This document shows, piece by piece, positions 16,637 through 24,002 of a stretch of 64,000 nucleotides of DNA. Every line of letters starts with the position of its first letter. The stretch's first letter is position 1. The stretch lies in NCBI RefSeq assembly GCF_026427355.1, contig NZ_CP102664.1, positions 2,232,001 to 2,296,000 of the forward strand, in the 5' to 3' direction. This DNA comes from Sphingobium sp. JS3065. GTDB taxonomy: Bacteria; Pseudomonadota; Alphaproteobacteria; Sphingomonadales; Sphingomonadaceae. The notes below the pieces were generated by a model, which ran no database searches, had not been told where the DNA came from, and saw nothing but the letters and a program-made list of their open reading frames with translations. Made by a program: the position numbers and the translations under genes.

Positions 16637-16661
16637 TACTCAATACGGCATATTTGCCGCA
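16615..16661. promoter_or_regulatory. CI operators O1 and O2 (leftward cluster)
   Basis: Two palindromes: GCGGCA-TATT-TGCCGT centred at 16623.5 and ACGGCA-TATT-TGCCGC centred at 16652.5, 29 bases apart. O1 lies between -35 and -10 of the leftward promoter and O2 lies just upstream of the -35. They match the three palindromes next to the repressor gene. Confidence 0.75.
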
Positions 16662-17051
16662 TCAATCGTCCGGCGGGATATAATCCGGATAGAACCCGCT
16701 GTCGTCGTCCTTTTCCGCTTCGGCCGGACGCTCAGGCAAAGTCGGAAGTTCACCGTCCATGCCAACCCGAATAATGGCGCCTTCATCATGTCGATCCTGA
16801 AAGATGGCCGCAGTCACCTTGCCGCGCGAAAGATAGGACCGGATCAGCTGCGACTGCCGACCGCGCACATAGCCGATCTGGACGCCGCGGGCGCTGAACA
16901 CCGCCACCGCCTGGGGATCGACCGGGTTTTTTGGTTCGGGAACGAGATGCACCTCCTCCTGCGGCTTGCACAGGAGGATTTCAAAGCGGCGGTTGGACTT
17001 GTCCTTGTTCGGATGGTCGGCGCCGACGATGATGAGAGATAACTGGCTCAC
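16662..17051 (-). CDS. Stand-alone HIRAN domain protein
   Basis: 129 residues. EPKNPVDPQAVAVFSARGVQIGYVRGRQSQLIRSYLSRGKVTAAIF (about 38-84) matches the HIRAN pattern of NPxDxxAVxV, an iGY turn and a closing beta hairpin. HIRAN domains bind DNA 3' ends in HLTF/Rad5-type enzymes, but bacteria and phages also have free-standing copies. The tail is acidic and disordered. It overlaps the ImmA-like gene by 4 bases and ends against operator O2. Its place among lysogen-expressed genes suggests a role in the prophage state, such as DNA-end sensing or defence. Confidence 0.7.
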   Translation of the reverse strand: MSQLSLIIVGADHPNKDKSNRRFEILLCKPQEEVHLVPEPKNPVDPQAVAVFSARGVQIGYVRGRQSQLIRSYLSRGKVTAAIFQDRHDEGAIIRVGMDGELPTLPERPAEAEKDDDSGFYPDYIPPDD

Positions 17052-17644
17052 CCAGCTTTAAGAAGCAGATCGTGGATCTTCGGCCAGCTATCGGACATCA
17101 CAAATGCCGCGTACTTGCTGGGAATGTCGGCAAGCCGGGCGATATCCGCAACTGAAACCTTGCCGCTTTTGTACGCATCGAGCAGAGCGCCGCGCGCCGC
17201 CAGCGGGAGCAATATCGCCGCCGCCCTCCACTCAGCCAATCGATCACGATTTGTCTCCGGTCCGTCCGTGACAGGATCCTGCATTTCTGGGGGAAGACCG
17301 ATCTTCTCAGCCAGCTTTTCGATGTCCGCGACATTCGTGGTGCGCGTGTGTGGTGGGTCCATCAGGTGCGTCAATTCTTTGCAACAGATCATACGCTGCC
17401 AGGATAGATCGAGTGACTGACAATAGTAGATGTTCGCATGTCGAATGGGATCGGCATAAGGACCGGGCCGCACGTAGAACATCTTGATCTCACCGAGCAT
17501 GATGTCCGCGTTTATGTCCACGCCGACGAACTCAATGTCATCCTCGTCGTGACCCAACTGGCGGATTTTTTGCAAAACCGCGTTCACGTCCACCGGAAGG
17601 TGAGTTTCTTGGGCAAAATGTTCGATCAGCTTGGCCGTAGTCAT
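17048..17644 (-). CDS. ImmA/IrrE-like protein with altered HExxH motif
   Basis: 198 residues from ATG 17644. RMICCKELTHLMD occupies the place of the zinc-metallopeptidase helix HExxH but reads KELTH, so the first metal ligand is missing while Glu and the second His remain. The later ETNRDRLAEWRAAAILLPLAARGALLDAYKSGK matches the ImmA/IrrE block (E..A..FA..LLLP). A two-residue check for substitution elsewhere found no replacement His nearby. It may be a non-catalytic sensor or inhibitor, or may use Cys. It is not coupled to the CI gene but lies downstream of it on the same strand. Confidence 0.6.
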   Translation of the reverse strand: MTTAKLIEHFAQETHLPVDVNAVLQKIRQLGHDEDDIEFVGVDINADIMLGEIKMFYVRPGPYADPIRHANIYYCQSLDLSWQRMICCKELTHLMDPPHTRTTNVADIEKLAEKIGLPPEMQDPVTDGPETNRDRLAEWRAAAILLPLAARGALLDAYKSGKVSVADIARLADIPSKYAAFVMSDSWPKIHDLLLKAG

Positions 17645-17715
17645 CCATTGCCGATAAAATAAAAGGGCTCCGGTGTCTACCGAAGCCCTTACGGGTGCGT
17701 ATCTTTTAGTGACCG

Positions 17716-17952
17716 TCAAAGATGGGCAGCAAACTCCCTCACATCGATCACATGATGCAGGCTTGTCGGTGCAGTCGCGGAAATCGTCGCCGTCTTCATC
17801 AAGCGCTGATTTTCAGCCGACTGAGCTTCGGCCTTCAACTCTTCGACCGTGATAATGTCATCACGACGACCACGGAAAAATTTAACATTGATCAGGTCTG
17901 CACCATGCCCGGAGAACGGGCAATCGACCTGTCCCTTTTCAAGCTGCGACAT
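17716..17952 (-). CDS. Small protein of the immunity region (78 aa)
   Basis: Not recognised (MSQLEKGQVDCPFSGHGADLINVKFFRGRRDDIITVEELKAEAQSAENQRL). The N-terminal half, with Cys, His and a basic RGRRD turn, could be a small beta domain. The rest is helical. It precedes the ImmA-like gene by 71 bases, and both face the CI direction. It has its own candidate promoter at 18080-18108. Confidence 0.55.
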   Translation of the reverse strand: MSQLEKGQVDCPFSGHGADLINVKFFRGRRDDIITVEELKAEAQSAENQRLMKTATISATAPTSLHHVIDVREFAAHL

Positions 17953-18079
17953 GGTTGCCTCCTTTAAAATTCGCGGTGCCTTTTACCTCACGATCCATGA
18001 CCAATTGGTAAACGACGAGAGATTTCGCAGACCTGAATACAAACGACTATGATTCGTTCCGGTCCGTTCCGTCGCGCGC

Positions 18080-18108
18080 CATCTAGCGATGTTGAACACA
18101 TCTTTCAA
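18080..18108 (-). promoter_or_regulatory. Candidate promoter for the immunity-region genes
   Basis: On the minus strand, TTGAAA (18103-18108) and TAGATG (18080-18085) lie 17 bases apart in an AT-richer gap of 267 bases. The -35 is inside an inverted repeat (GTTGAA-N7-TTCAAC, 18091-18109) that is different from the CI operator and could bind another regulator. Confidence 0.4.
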
Positions 18109-18219
18109 CGTCTCGTCAAATTTTCATTGCGACAAATTCGTTGATGGGCAACGGTCGATTGCTAATTTACGGACCTGAAAACGTGCAACCCGTTGCAAAT
18201 TATCAGCTATGCTCCCGCA

Positions 18220-18897
18220 TCAATGCCTCCGACCCGACCAAACCACACGACCGATGATCCGCACATCCTCCGCCGAAACCACCTGCTTCTCATGCATCGG
18301 ATTGTCGGAAATAACTTCCACCACGCCGCCAGCGGCTGGGCGCAGTCTCTTCACCGCGCCCGCCCCGAACAAGCCTATGGCCCAGATCCGGTCCGTCATG
18401 TTTAAGCGCGTCTGTAGCGTGTCGATCACTAGCATGTCGCTGTCGAGCAAGGTCGGCTGCATGCTGTCGCCGACGCCGTGAGCGACGAGGAGGCGATGCG
18501 CTGGCGACTGGCTGATCGCGCGCAGAAGGTTCGGGTCGAACTCGACGGTGCCCTCCTCGATATAGTCGTCGAGGTTCGAGCCATCGCCCATCGCAAAACC
18601 CAGGTTGATCCGCTTCAGGGTGATCGCGCCGTCAGAATCGGCAGAACCTCGCACGGGAGGGATGTCCGGGACCTTGGGCGGCACTGAACTCCGCGCGAGC
18701 AGCCAATCTGACGATGTCTGGAGCGCGTTCGCGATCAAATCGAGCCGATCTGCCGAGGGCATCGCATTGCGCGTCCGGATGTAGCGCAAGGCGTCGGGCT
18801 TTCCCGTGGCTTTAATCGAAGCGTCGCGCTCCGTCATCCCGAGAGCTTCCAAGCGCTGCGCAATTCGCTCGTTCAGGATTTCGATAGACGAAGACAT
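18220..18897 (-). CDS. cI: CI-like repressor, HTH plus S24 peptidase domain
   Basis: 225 residues from ATG 18897. Residues about 5-65 are an HTH domain (RIAQRLEALGMTERDASIKA ... LDLIANALQTSSDWLL). Residues about 115-222 are a LexA/CI-type S24 domain with the catalytic Ser in GDSMQPTL (Ser145) and Lys in GAGAVKRLRP (Lys183). The usual Ala-Gly cleavage bond is not obvious (nearest is AMGDG around 102-106). It should hold the lysogenic state by binding the GCGGCA-N4-TGCCGY sites; one site overlaps its own start codon, implying autoregulation. A frame extending to 18990 was rejected because it runs through operators. Confidence 0.85.
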   Translation of the reverse strand: MSSSIEILNERIAQRLEALGMTERDASIKATGKPDALRYIRTRNAMPSADRLDLIANALQTSSDWLLARSSVPPKVPDIPPVRGSADSDGAITLKRINLGFAMGDGSNLDDYIEEGTVEFDPNLLRAISQSPAHRLLVAHGVGDSMQPTLLDSDMLVIDTLQTRLNMTDRIWAIGLFGAGAVKRLRPAAGGVVEVISDNPMHEKQVVSAEDVRIIGRVVWSGRRH

Positions 18898-18972
18898 GCG
18901 GCACTTATGCCGCAAAGAAGTTTGGAAATCATGCGGCAGATATGCCGTTGACTGTGCGGCAGATATGCCGTA
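18897..18972. promoter_or_regulatory. CI operators O3, O4 and O5 (rightward cluster)
   Basis: Three palindromes: TGCGGCACTTATGCCGCA at 18897-18914, GCGGCA-GATA-TGCCGT at 18933-18948 and GCGGCA-GATA-TGCCGT at 18956-18971. Centres are 35 and 23 bases apart. O3 overlaps the CI start codon and O5 lies inside the rightward promoter. The layout is that of a lambdoid OR region with three sites. Confidence 0.8.
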
Positions 18973-18976
18973 TTCG
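18948..18976 (+). promoter_or_regulatory. Rightward early promoter
   Basis: TTGACT (18948-18953) and TATTCG (18971-18976) are separated by 17 bases. Operator O5 occupies the spacer exactly and O4 abuts the -35. The start codon of the first rightward gene is only 7 bases after the -10, so its mRNA may be leaderless or nearly so. Confidence 0.6.
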
Positions 18977-18982
18977 TTGGGG

Positions 18983-19282
18983 ATGGACATAACCTACGAA
19001 GCCGCGCTTTTGAGGGTCGCGAACGCATACGCAGAGCAGGTCGCAAAGCACGGGGGGAAATCCCTCGCGCGCGTGGCGACCATCGTTGTGAACCGCGGTT
19101 CCTTTTTCGAGCGACTTCGCGACGGAGCTGGTTGTTCGGGACGCAACCTCGATCGACTCTTCGAATGGTTCCGCGATCCGGCGAATTGGCCCGCCCGCCG
19201 GATCGGCAAGGATGCCCGTGCCACGCTCTCGAGTGTCGGCCGCCCGGCCTTGGAGCTAAGCCAGCAAAAGGATGCTGCCTGA
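18983..19282 (+). CDS. Cro-position regulatory protein (99 aa)
   Basis: MDITYEAALLRVANAYAEQVAKHGGKSLARVATIVVNRGSFFERLRDGAGCSGRNLDRLFEWFRDPANWP from ATG 18983. The SLARVATIVVNRGSFFERLRDG region can fold as an HTH and resembles small regulators placed divergently from CI in other sphingomonad prophages. It is the first gene of the rightward operon, the place of lambda cro. Direct DNA binding is inferred. The end overlaps the next start (TGATG). Confidence 0.55.
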   Translation: MDITYEAALLRVANAYAEQVAKHGGKSLARVATIVVNRGSFFERLRDGAGCSGRNLDRLFEWFRDPANWPARRIGKDARATLSSVGRPALELSQQKDAA

Positions 19283-19803
19283 TGTCTGCGTGCTGTGATC
19301 ATGGGAATTCTCTACGCGCAGGCGCGCCCAAAGTGCTGGGCAATGCACTCCGTCTCACCCAGAGTTCTTACCGGCAGGCCGTCAGCGAGACGGTGAGCGG
19401 CCTCGCTGCGGCGAACAACGCGCTTAGCGATGGCGATTTCGCTGAACTGATAGGCACGTCGAAGTCGACCGTTGGTAATGCCCGCAACCGGGAAGGCGAC
19501 CTGTCAGCGCGCGGCCTGCTCGGCATCGGCAAGGCTTTCGGCCCTGAAGCGCTCGACACCATCCTTGCCCTGATCGGCGCGAAGGCTGTTCCGCTGGAAT
19601 CGATCTGCTGCTCGAATGTCGCCCATATCCCGGTCGAGATTGCGCAGGCCGTGCCGATGCTGATCACCCTGCTGGGCGACAATGATTGCAGCGACAGCGA
19701 TGTGCGCCAGCTCGACCGGGCGGGCGTCATCGACGTGTTGATCAAGACGGCCAACCTGCTGATGCGGCGCCGTGACGAGGTGCGGCTGCGCGACGCGGCC
19801 TAA
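19282..19803 (+). CDS. Phage regulatory protein, HTH (173 aa)
   Basis: ATG 19282. Residues about 50-85 (LSDGDFAELIGTSKSTVGNARNREGDLSARGLLGIGKAFG) form a helix-turn-helix of XRE style. The C-terminal half is helical. In cII position after the Cro-like gene, so it may be a transcription activator or early regulator. The exact family is not recognised. Confidence 0.55.
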   Translation: MSACCDHGNSLRAGAPKVLGNALRLTQSSYRQAVSETVSGLAAANNALSDGDFAELIGTSKSTVGNARNREGDLSARGLLGIGKAFGPEALDTILALIGAKAVPLESICCSNVAHIPVEIAQAVPMLITLLGDNDCSDSDVRQLDRAGVIDVLIKTANLLMRRRDEVRLRDAA

Positions 19804-19844
19804 CGAACGAAACTGAGCGGGCGCTGATCGCCCTGGAGTGAACC

Positions 19845-20597
19845 ATGACCGACGCCAATGGCGCGGCGCTGGCGATGGCCAGTTCCGCGAACGCTCTTTC
19901 TTTGCCTGCCGCGCCGACCGCTGTGATCATCGGCGCGGCAACGCTGTATCTGGGCGACTGCTACGAGATCCTGCCCCGCCTCGGCTGGGTTCCCAACCTC
20001 GTGACCGACCCGCCCTATGAGTTCGAGACGTCAGGCGGTGGACGGTTCCGCGCCGCGCGCGGCCATACCGACCAGATCGAGGCCGAAGGGCTGGCGGATG
20101 GGTTCGATCACGAGATCATCAATCCGCTGTTGTGCGGCTCCGTCGTTGTCTTCTGCCATAACGACCAGATCCCCGATCTGACGGCCTATCTCGCCGGCAG
20201 CTTCTCGCGCTTCGTCATCTGCTCCTGGATCAAGTCGAACCCGATGCCGGTGGCGAACAAGCATTACCAGCCGGACACCGAGTTCTACATCCACGCCTGG
20301 AACCGCGACTATCATCCGCATGGTGAGCTGGCCGACAAGCGCCGGCAGATCATCGCGCCGGTCGGCCGCGCCAAGGATTTCAGCCATCCGACCGTGAAGC
20401 CAGATGCGGTGATGGACAAGATCATCACCAACTGCGCGCCCGGCCTGATCTGCGATCCCTTCATGGGCACCGGATCGACCGGCGTCGCCGCGGTAAAGGC
20501 CAGCCGCCCCTTCATCGGCATCGAGAAGAACCCGAAGCACTTCGCCACCGCATGTGCCCGGCTGGCCGCCGCGCAAGGACTGGAGCGCGCCGCATGA
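19845..20597 (+). CDS. DNA methyltransferase, N6-adenine/N4-cytosine type
   Basis: 250 residues. Catalytic motif IV is TDPPYEF (about residues 54-60), and the AdoMet motif I follows near the C-terminus as CDPFMGTGSTGVAAVKASRPFIGIEK. The order (DPPY first, FxGxG later) is that of beta-class exocyclic amino methyltransferases. It methylates A-N6 or C-N4 in a short target not deducible here. With the cytosine-5 enzyme it gives the phage two independent DNA modifications, most simply explained as anti-restriction. Confidence 0.85.
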   Translation: MTDANGAALAMASSANALSLPAAPTAVIIGAATLYLGDCYEILPRLGWVPNLVTDPPYEFETSGGGRFRAARGHTDQIEAEGLADGFDHEIINPLLCGSVVVFCHNDQIPDLTAYLAGSFSRFVICSWIKSNPMPVANKHYQPDTEFYIHAWNRDYHPHGELADKRRQIIAPVGRAKDFSHPTVKPDAVMDKIITNCAPGLICDPFMGTGSTGVAAVKASRPFIGIEKNPKHFATACARLAAAQGLERAA

Positions 20598-20839
20598 CGC
20601 GCCGCTACCGCCGCCGCACCTTCGCCGAGGTGACCGCGCAGGCCCGCACCGCCGAACGCGCGCAGGTCGCCGAGTTCGGCCGGTGGCAGATCGCCGCCGT
20701 CACCAACCTCATCGCCGCCGGGACGGTCGACGCGGAGAGCGGATCGCTCCTGCGCGCACGCCTGGCCGCCTTCGTGGAGCAGGTTGAGCAGGGCCTGCAT
20801 CTCACCGGATCTGAACCTGCCTCAGGAGAAAAGCAGTGA
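20594..20839 (+). CDS. Phage hypothetical protein (81 aa)
   Basis: MTRRYRRRTFAEVTAQARTAERAQVAEFGRWQIAAVTNLIAAGTVDAESGSLLRARLAAFVEQVEQGL: basic N-terminus and two amphipathic helices. The ATG overlaps the methyltransferase stop by 4 bases. Not recognised. Confidence 0.6.
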   Translation: MTRRYRRRTFAEVTAQARTAERAQVAEFGRWQIAAVTNLIAAGTVDAESGSLLRARLAAFVEQVEQGLHLTGSEPASGEKQ

Positions 20840-21261
20840 ACAATCAGGACGACCCCGGCGGCGGGGATTTGATCGAGCAGACCGCAGCCGACGGTGGGCG
20901 GCGTTTCCCCGCAGCTTCCACCCTGTCCGACCTCATCCTCATGCTGAAGGATGGCCAGTTCAATGCAGACAGCTGCGAGCCTCTGCGTGAATTCGCCACA
21001 AAGCTGGAGGCGGTCGGCATCGACACCGGCAAGAAGGCCAAGGGCAAGATCACGCTGACGATCGAGGTCGATTATGACCATGATCGCGAGTTTTCGGTGC
21101 TGACGCCCAGCCTCGCGTTCAAGCTGCCCGTCGAGAAGCACGGCGCGACCGTGGCGTGGTTCACCAGCGACGGCCGGTTGAGCCCCAATAAGCCGAACCA
21201 AGGAAATCTGTTCGGCTCCATCCGCGAAATCAACACCGAAGCCCGCGTCGTTCGCGGCTGA
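20836..21261 (+). CDS. Phage hypothetical protein (141 aa)
   Basis: GTG start overlapping the previous TGA. DLILMLKDGQFNADSCEPLREFATKLEAVG is followed by KGKITLTIEVDYDHDREFSVLTPSLAFKLPVEK, a beta-strand-rich half. It resembles small proteins encoded just before DUF2303 genes in other phages. The function is unknown. A role with recombination or single-strand DNA metabolism would fit the setting but is not shown. Confidence 0.6.
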   Translation: MNNQDDPGGGDLIEQTAADGGRRFPAASTLSDLILMLKDGQFNADSCEPLREFATKLEAVGIDTGKKAKGKITLTIEVDYDHDREFSVLTPSLAFKLPVEKHGATVAWFTSDGRLSPNKPNQGNLFGSIREINTEARVVRG

Positions 21262-21275
21262 ACAAGGACGTAGAC

Positions 21276-22226
21276 ATGACCGATACCAAGACTGTTGCAG
21301 ACCGCACCGGCGAATTGATGGAAACCGCCTTCACGGTTGCCGAAAATCACATCCAGGCGAAGCCGGTCGAGCTGGCGGACCCGCGCGACGGCACGAAAGC
21401 GCATTTCGCCATGACGCCCGGCGGCCTGACCCCAGTGTCACCGCACTCGTGGGATGCCTTCCGCCCCTTCCCGCTCCACCGTACCGGCATCGTGGCGCTG
21501 ACCCAGCTTCAATCCTTCATCGATCTGGTGAACCGGTTCAAATTTCTGCATTCGGCGATCTTCGCCAGCGACGATTTCACCAAGCCGTCGTTGACCGCCA
21601 TTTTCGATTACCATCCGGACAACGCAGAGACCGATGGCGAAGCATCGGTGAACGCCGTTCAAGCGATGCGCCATAAGGCCAGCTATGCCTTTCCGCTGTC
21701 CAAGGAATGGCAAGCCTGGATCAACATGAACGCGAAGCCGATGGGCATGGGTGATTTCGCCCGGTTTATCGAAGATAACATCGTGGACGTATCCGCCGAC
21801 CCGGTAGAGGTGTTTGCCAAGGCCTCGCAGGATTTCGTCAGCGCCAATCGCGGCTCGCTCGCGACACCTTCGAAGCTGGTCGAGATCTCGCGCGGGCTTC
21901 AGGTCTATGAGCGGGCAGTCATCAAAGAAGCGAAGAACCTTTCGACCGGTGAAGCGCAATTCACCTTCGACAGTGAGCACACGGACGGCGACGGCAAGCC
22001 CCTTACTCTTCCGACGATGTTCTCCATCACCATCCCGGTGTTCGCCCGCTCCACCGAGGTGTTCCGCCTGATCGCCCGCTTCCGTTACCGGAAGACCAGC
22101 GATGGGCTGCTGTTCTGGTATGAATTGTGGCGTCCCGACCTGACTTTCGAAACGGCCTTCAATGAAGCGCTCGAAGAGGTGGCCAGCAAAACCAGCCTCC
22201 CGATCTTCGTCGGCGCCCCGGAATAA
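21276..22226 (+). CDS. DUF2303 (YfdQ-like) phage protein
   Basis: 316 residues. The middle contains SHSWDAFRP-type and LTQLQSFIDLVNRF segments, an acidic LTAIFDYH strand, then EWQAWINMNAKPMGMGDFARFIEDNIVDV, which together match YfdQ/DUF2303. The family is found in prophages near recombination or replication genes and has no proven biochemical role. RBS-like ACAAGGACG lies about 8 bases before the ATG. Confidence 0.75.
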   Translation: MTDTKTVADRTGELMETAFTVAENHIQAKPVELADPRDGTKAHFAMTPGGLTPVSPHSWDAFRPFPLHRTGIVALTQLQSFIDLVNRFKFLHSAIFASDDFTKPSLTAIFDYHPDNAETDGEASVNAVQAMRHKASYAFPLSKEWQAWINMNAKPMGMGDFARFIEDNIVDVSADPVEVFAKASQDFVSANRGSLATPSKLVEISRGLQVYERAVIKEAKNLSTGEAQFTFDSEHTDGDGKPLTLPTMFSITIPVFARSTEVFRLIARFRYRKTSDGLLFWYELWRPDLTFETAFNEALEEVASKTSLPIFVGAPE

Positions 22227-22230
22227 ACCC

Positions 22231-22806
22231 ATGAAGCACCGGGAGCATTCGTATCGCAATGGCGTGCTGGCCCGCCGGATGGAAATCCGGCCTGGCGTGG
22301 GCTCGCCGACGGCAACCGCCTTCCTCCAGTGCAGCCGTTGCCCGCACGAGGGTTCGCTGAAGCTGAGCGTGCGGATGCCCCCGGAGCAGATCGACAAGAA
22401 ATTCACGCAGGCTGGCTGGGCGCTCGATCCGCACATCTGCCCCGGCTGCCGCTCCAAGGCCAATGAGAGGAAAGCCATGTCGGCCAAGCCTTCGCCTGAC
22501 GCCATGCGCGCGCAGGCCCAGATGTTCAGTCTGCTCCAGAACCATTTCGACCCGAACAAGGGCGTGTTCTCCCAGAACTGGGATGATACCCGCATCGCTG
22601 CCGACACCGGCCTCTCTGTCGCTGTTGTCGTCGAGTACCGGGAAACCTGCTTCGGAAAACTGAAGGAGCCCGATGAGGTGCAGGCCCTGCGCAGCGACAT
22701 CGCCGCGCTGGAGAAGCTGCATCAGGAGTCGCAAGCCTCCTTCCTGGCCGAGATCGCCACGCTGAAGCAGCAGCTCGGCGCGATCAGCGCGAAGTGGGCC
22801 GCCTAA
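22231..22806 (+). CDS. Zinc-finger phage protein (191 aa)
   Basis: CSRCPHEGSLKLSVRMPPEQIDKKF and HICPGCRSKANERK (about residues 34-85) provide two CxxC pairs for a zinc ribbon. Residues 95-135 are a helical unit (NHFDPNKGVFSQNWDDTRIAADTGLSVAVVVEYRETCFG) that resembles an HTH. The end is a coiled coil (LRSDIAALEKLHQESQASFLAEIATLKQQLG). Probably a DNA-associated phage protein. No name is recognised. Confidence 0.6.
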   Translation: MKHREHSYRNGVLARRMEIRPGVGSPTATAFLQCSRCPHEGSLKLSVRMPPEQIDKKFTQAGWALDPHICPGCRSKANERKAMSAKPSPDAMRAQAQMFSLLQNHFDPNKGVFSQNWDDTRIAADTGLSVAVVVEYRETCFGKLKEPDEVQALRSDIAALEKLHQESQASFLAEIATLKQQLGAISAKWAA

Positions 22807-22807
22807 G

Positions 22808-22996
22808 ATGAGCGCGCTGTACATCCGCGCCCGGCTGGTGAACGCCTATCGCCGGATTTTTCCCCACCCCGCCGTCGTCGCCATGCGCGAACGGCGCCGG
22901 GTGGCGAGCAAGGCCGCTATATCGGCGAAGCGCCGCGAGCATACTGCCATCATGGAAACGGCCGCCCGGCTCCGCGGGGAGGCGCAGGACAGATGA
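22808..22996 (+). CDS. Small basic phage protein (62 aa)
   Basis: Strongly basic and helical (MSALYIRARLVNAYRRIFPHPAVVAMRERRRVASKAAISAKRREHTAI). It sits one base after the previous stop and overlaps the next start by 4 bases. The function is unknown. Confidence 0.5.
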   Translation: MSALYIRARLVNAYRRIFPHPAVVAMRERRRVASKAAISAKRREHTAIMETAARLRGEAQDR

Positions 22997-23592
22997 CCAA
23001 CACCTTCCAATGCGAGGGCGGCTGCGGTCGCGAGATCAAGGATTTCCCCCGCCGCAAGACGCGCTTCTGCCGTTCGTGCATCGGCACCGTGAATGGGCAG
23101 GATCGCGCCAAGGTGGAAAAGGCGCGCGCTTCCATGAAGAAGCGGATGCAGGATCCTGCCTTCAAGGCCGAGCATATCCGCCGCACGTCCGAGGGCCTTC
23201 GCGCCCGGCTGGCCAGCGATCCGGACGAAGCAGCGCGCCGCCGCGAGGCTGGCCGCGCGCTCGGCAAGAGTGGGCTAGGCCATGCTGCCCAGGGTGCAGG
23301 GTCGGAGCCTCGCATCAGGGTCGGCCGGATGCAGACCGAACGCTATCTCGGCTGGTGCCCGATGCATCTGCGCGACCAGTACCGCGATCTCGTGAATAAG
23401 AAGGGCGTGCCTGCCCTGGAGGCCCGCCAGATCATCGAACAGCAGATCGCGGCCGACCAGGCGAAGCTGACGCCGTTTGAGCGCCAGCTCAAGCTCATCC
23501 GCGAAGGCAAGGCCACCGTGGCGCCGAAGTTCAAGCCCACCACCGACACCGGGCCCTACACGCTGGGCGGCGTCGCATCGGGGATGATCTGA
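22993..23592 (+). CDS. Zinc-binding phage protein (199 aa)
   Basis: CEGGCGREIKDFPRRKTRFCRSCIG at residues 7-31 is a four-cysteine zinc knuckle. A long basic helical region follows, then WCPMHLRDQYRDLVNKKGVPALEARQIIEQQI. The pattern suggests a nucleic-acid-binding protein, but no family is recognised. TGATG overlap joins it to the VRR-NUC gene. Confidence 0.55.
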   Translation: MTNTFQCEGGCGREIKDFPRRKTRFCRSCIGTVNGQDRAKVEKARASMKKRMQDPAFKAEHIRRTSEGLRARLASDPDEAARRREAGRALGKSGLGHAAQGAGSEPRIRVGRMQTERYLGWCPMHLRDQYRDLVNKKGVPALEARQIIEQQIAADQAKLTPFERQLKLIREGKATVAPKFKPTTDTGPYTLGGVASGMI

Positions 23593-24002
23593 TGACGCGC
23601 GCCTGGTATCTCCAGCCCGCACGCAAGAGCGGCAAACGCGCCGGCGGCATGGCTGAACGGCCTGTACAGCGCGGCGCCATCCGCCTGCTCGCCATGCAGG
23701 GCATCGAAGCGGCCCATGTGCCGAACGGTGCGCACCTCGCAGGAGATAAGATCGCCCGCATCAAGCAGATGGCCGCCATGCGCGCTGACGGTCTGCGTCC
23801 CGGCTTCCCTGACCTGATCCTGTTCGGCAAGCGCCCGCTGGAGATCGGCTTCATGGAAGTGAAACGCGAGATCGGGAACGACCTCGAAGACGAGCAGATC
23901 TGGTGGCGCGACCTTCTGCTGTCGCGCGGTATGTGCTGGGCTATGATCCGCCAGCCTGAAGAGGCGCTCGCCGCCGTCCGCGAATGGGGGTGGATCAAGT
24001 GA
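23592..24002 (+). CDS. VRR-NUC domain nuclease
   Basis: 136 residues with the PD-(D/E)XK core: GLRPGFPDLILFG (Asp74) and GFMEVKRE (Glu89, Lys91), preceded by the conserved N-terminal Gln/helix (RGAIRLLAMQGIEAAHVPNG). VRR-NUC nucleases act on branched or structured DNA, and phage versions are thought to resolve replication or recombination intermediates. It sits immediately upstream of the replication gene pair. Confidence 0.8.
   Translation: MTRAWYLQPARKSGKRAGGMAERPVQRGAIRLLAMQGIEAAHVPNGAHLAGDKIARIKQMAAMRADGLRPGFPDLILFGKRPLEIGFMEVKREIGNDLEDEQIWWRDLLLSRGMCWAMIRQPEEALAAVREWGWIK

Noticed and set aside
22809-22830. Transposon remnant suggested by short basic gene
   Set aside because: The small basic protein is overlapped by its neighbours in the operon and there are no terminal repeats.
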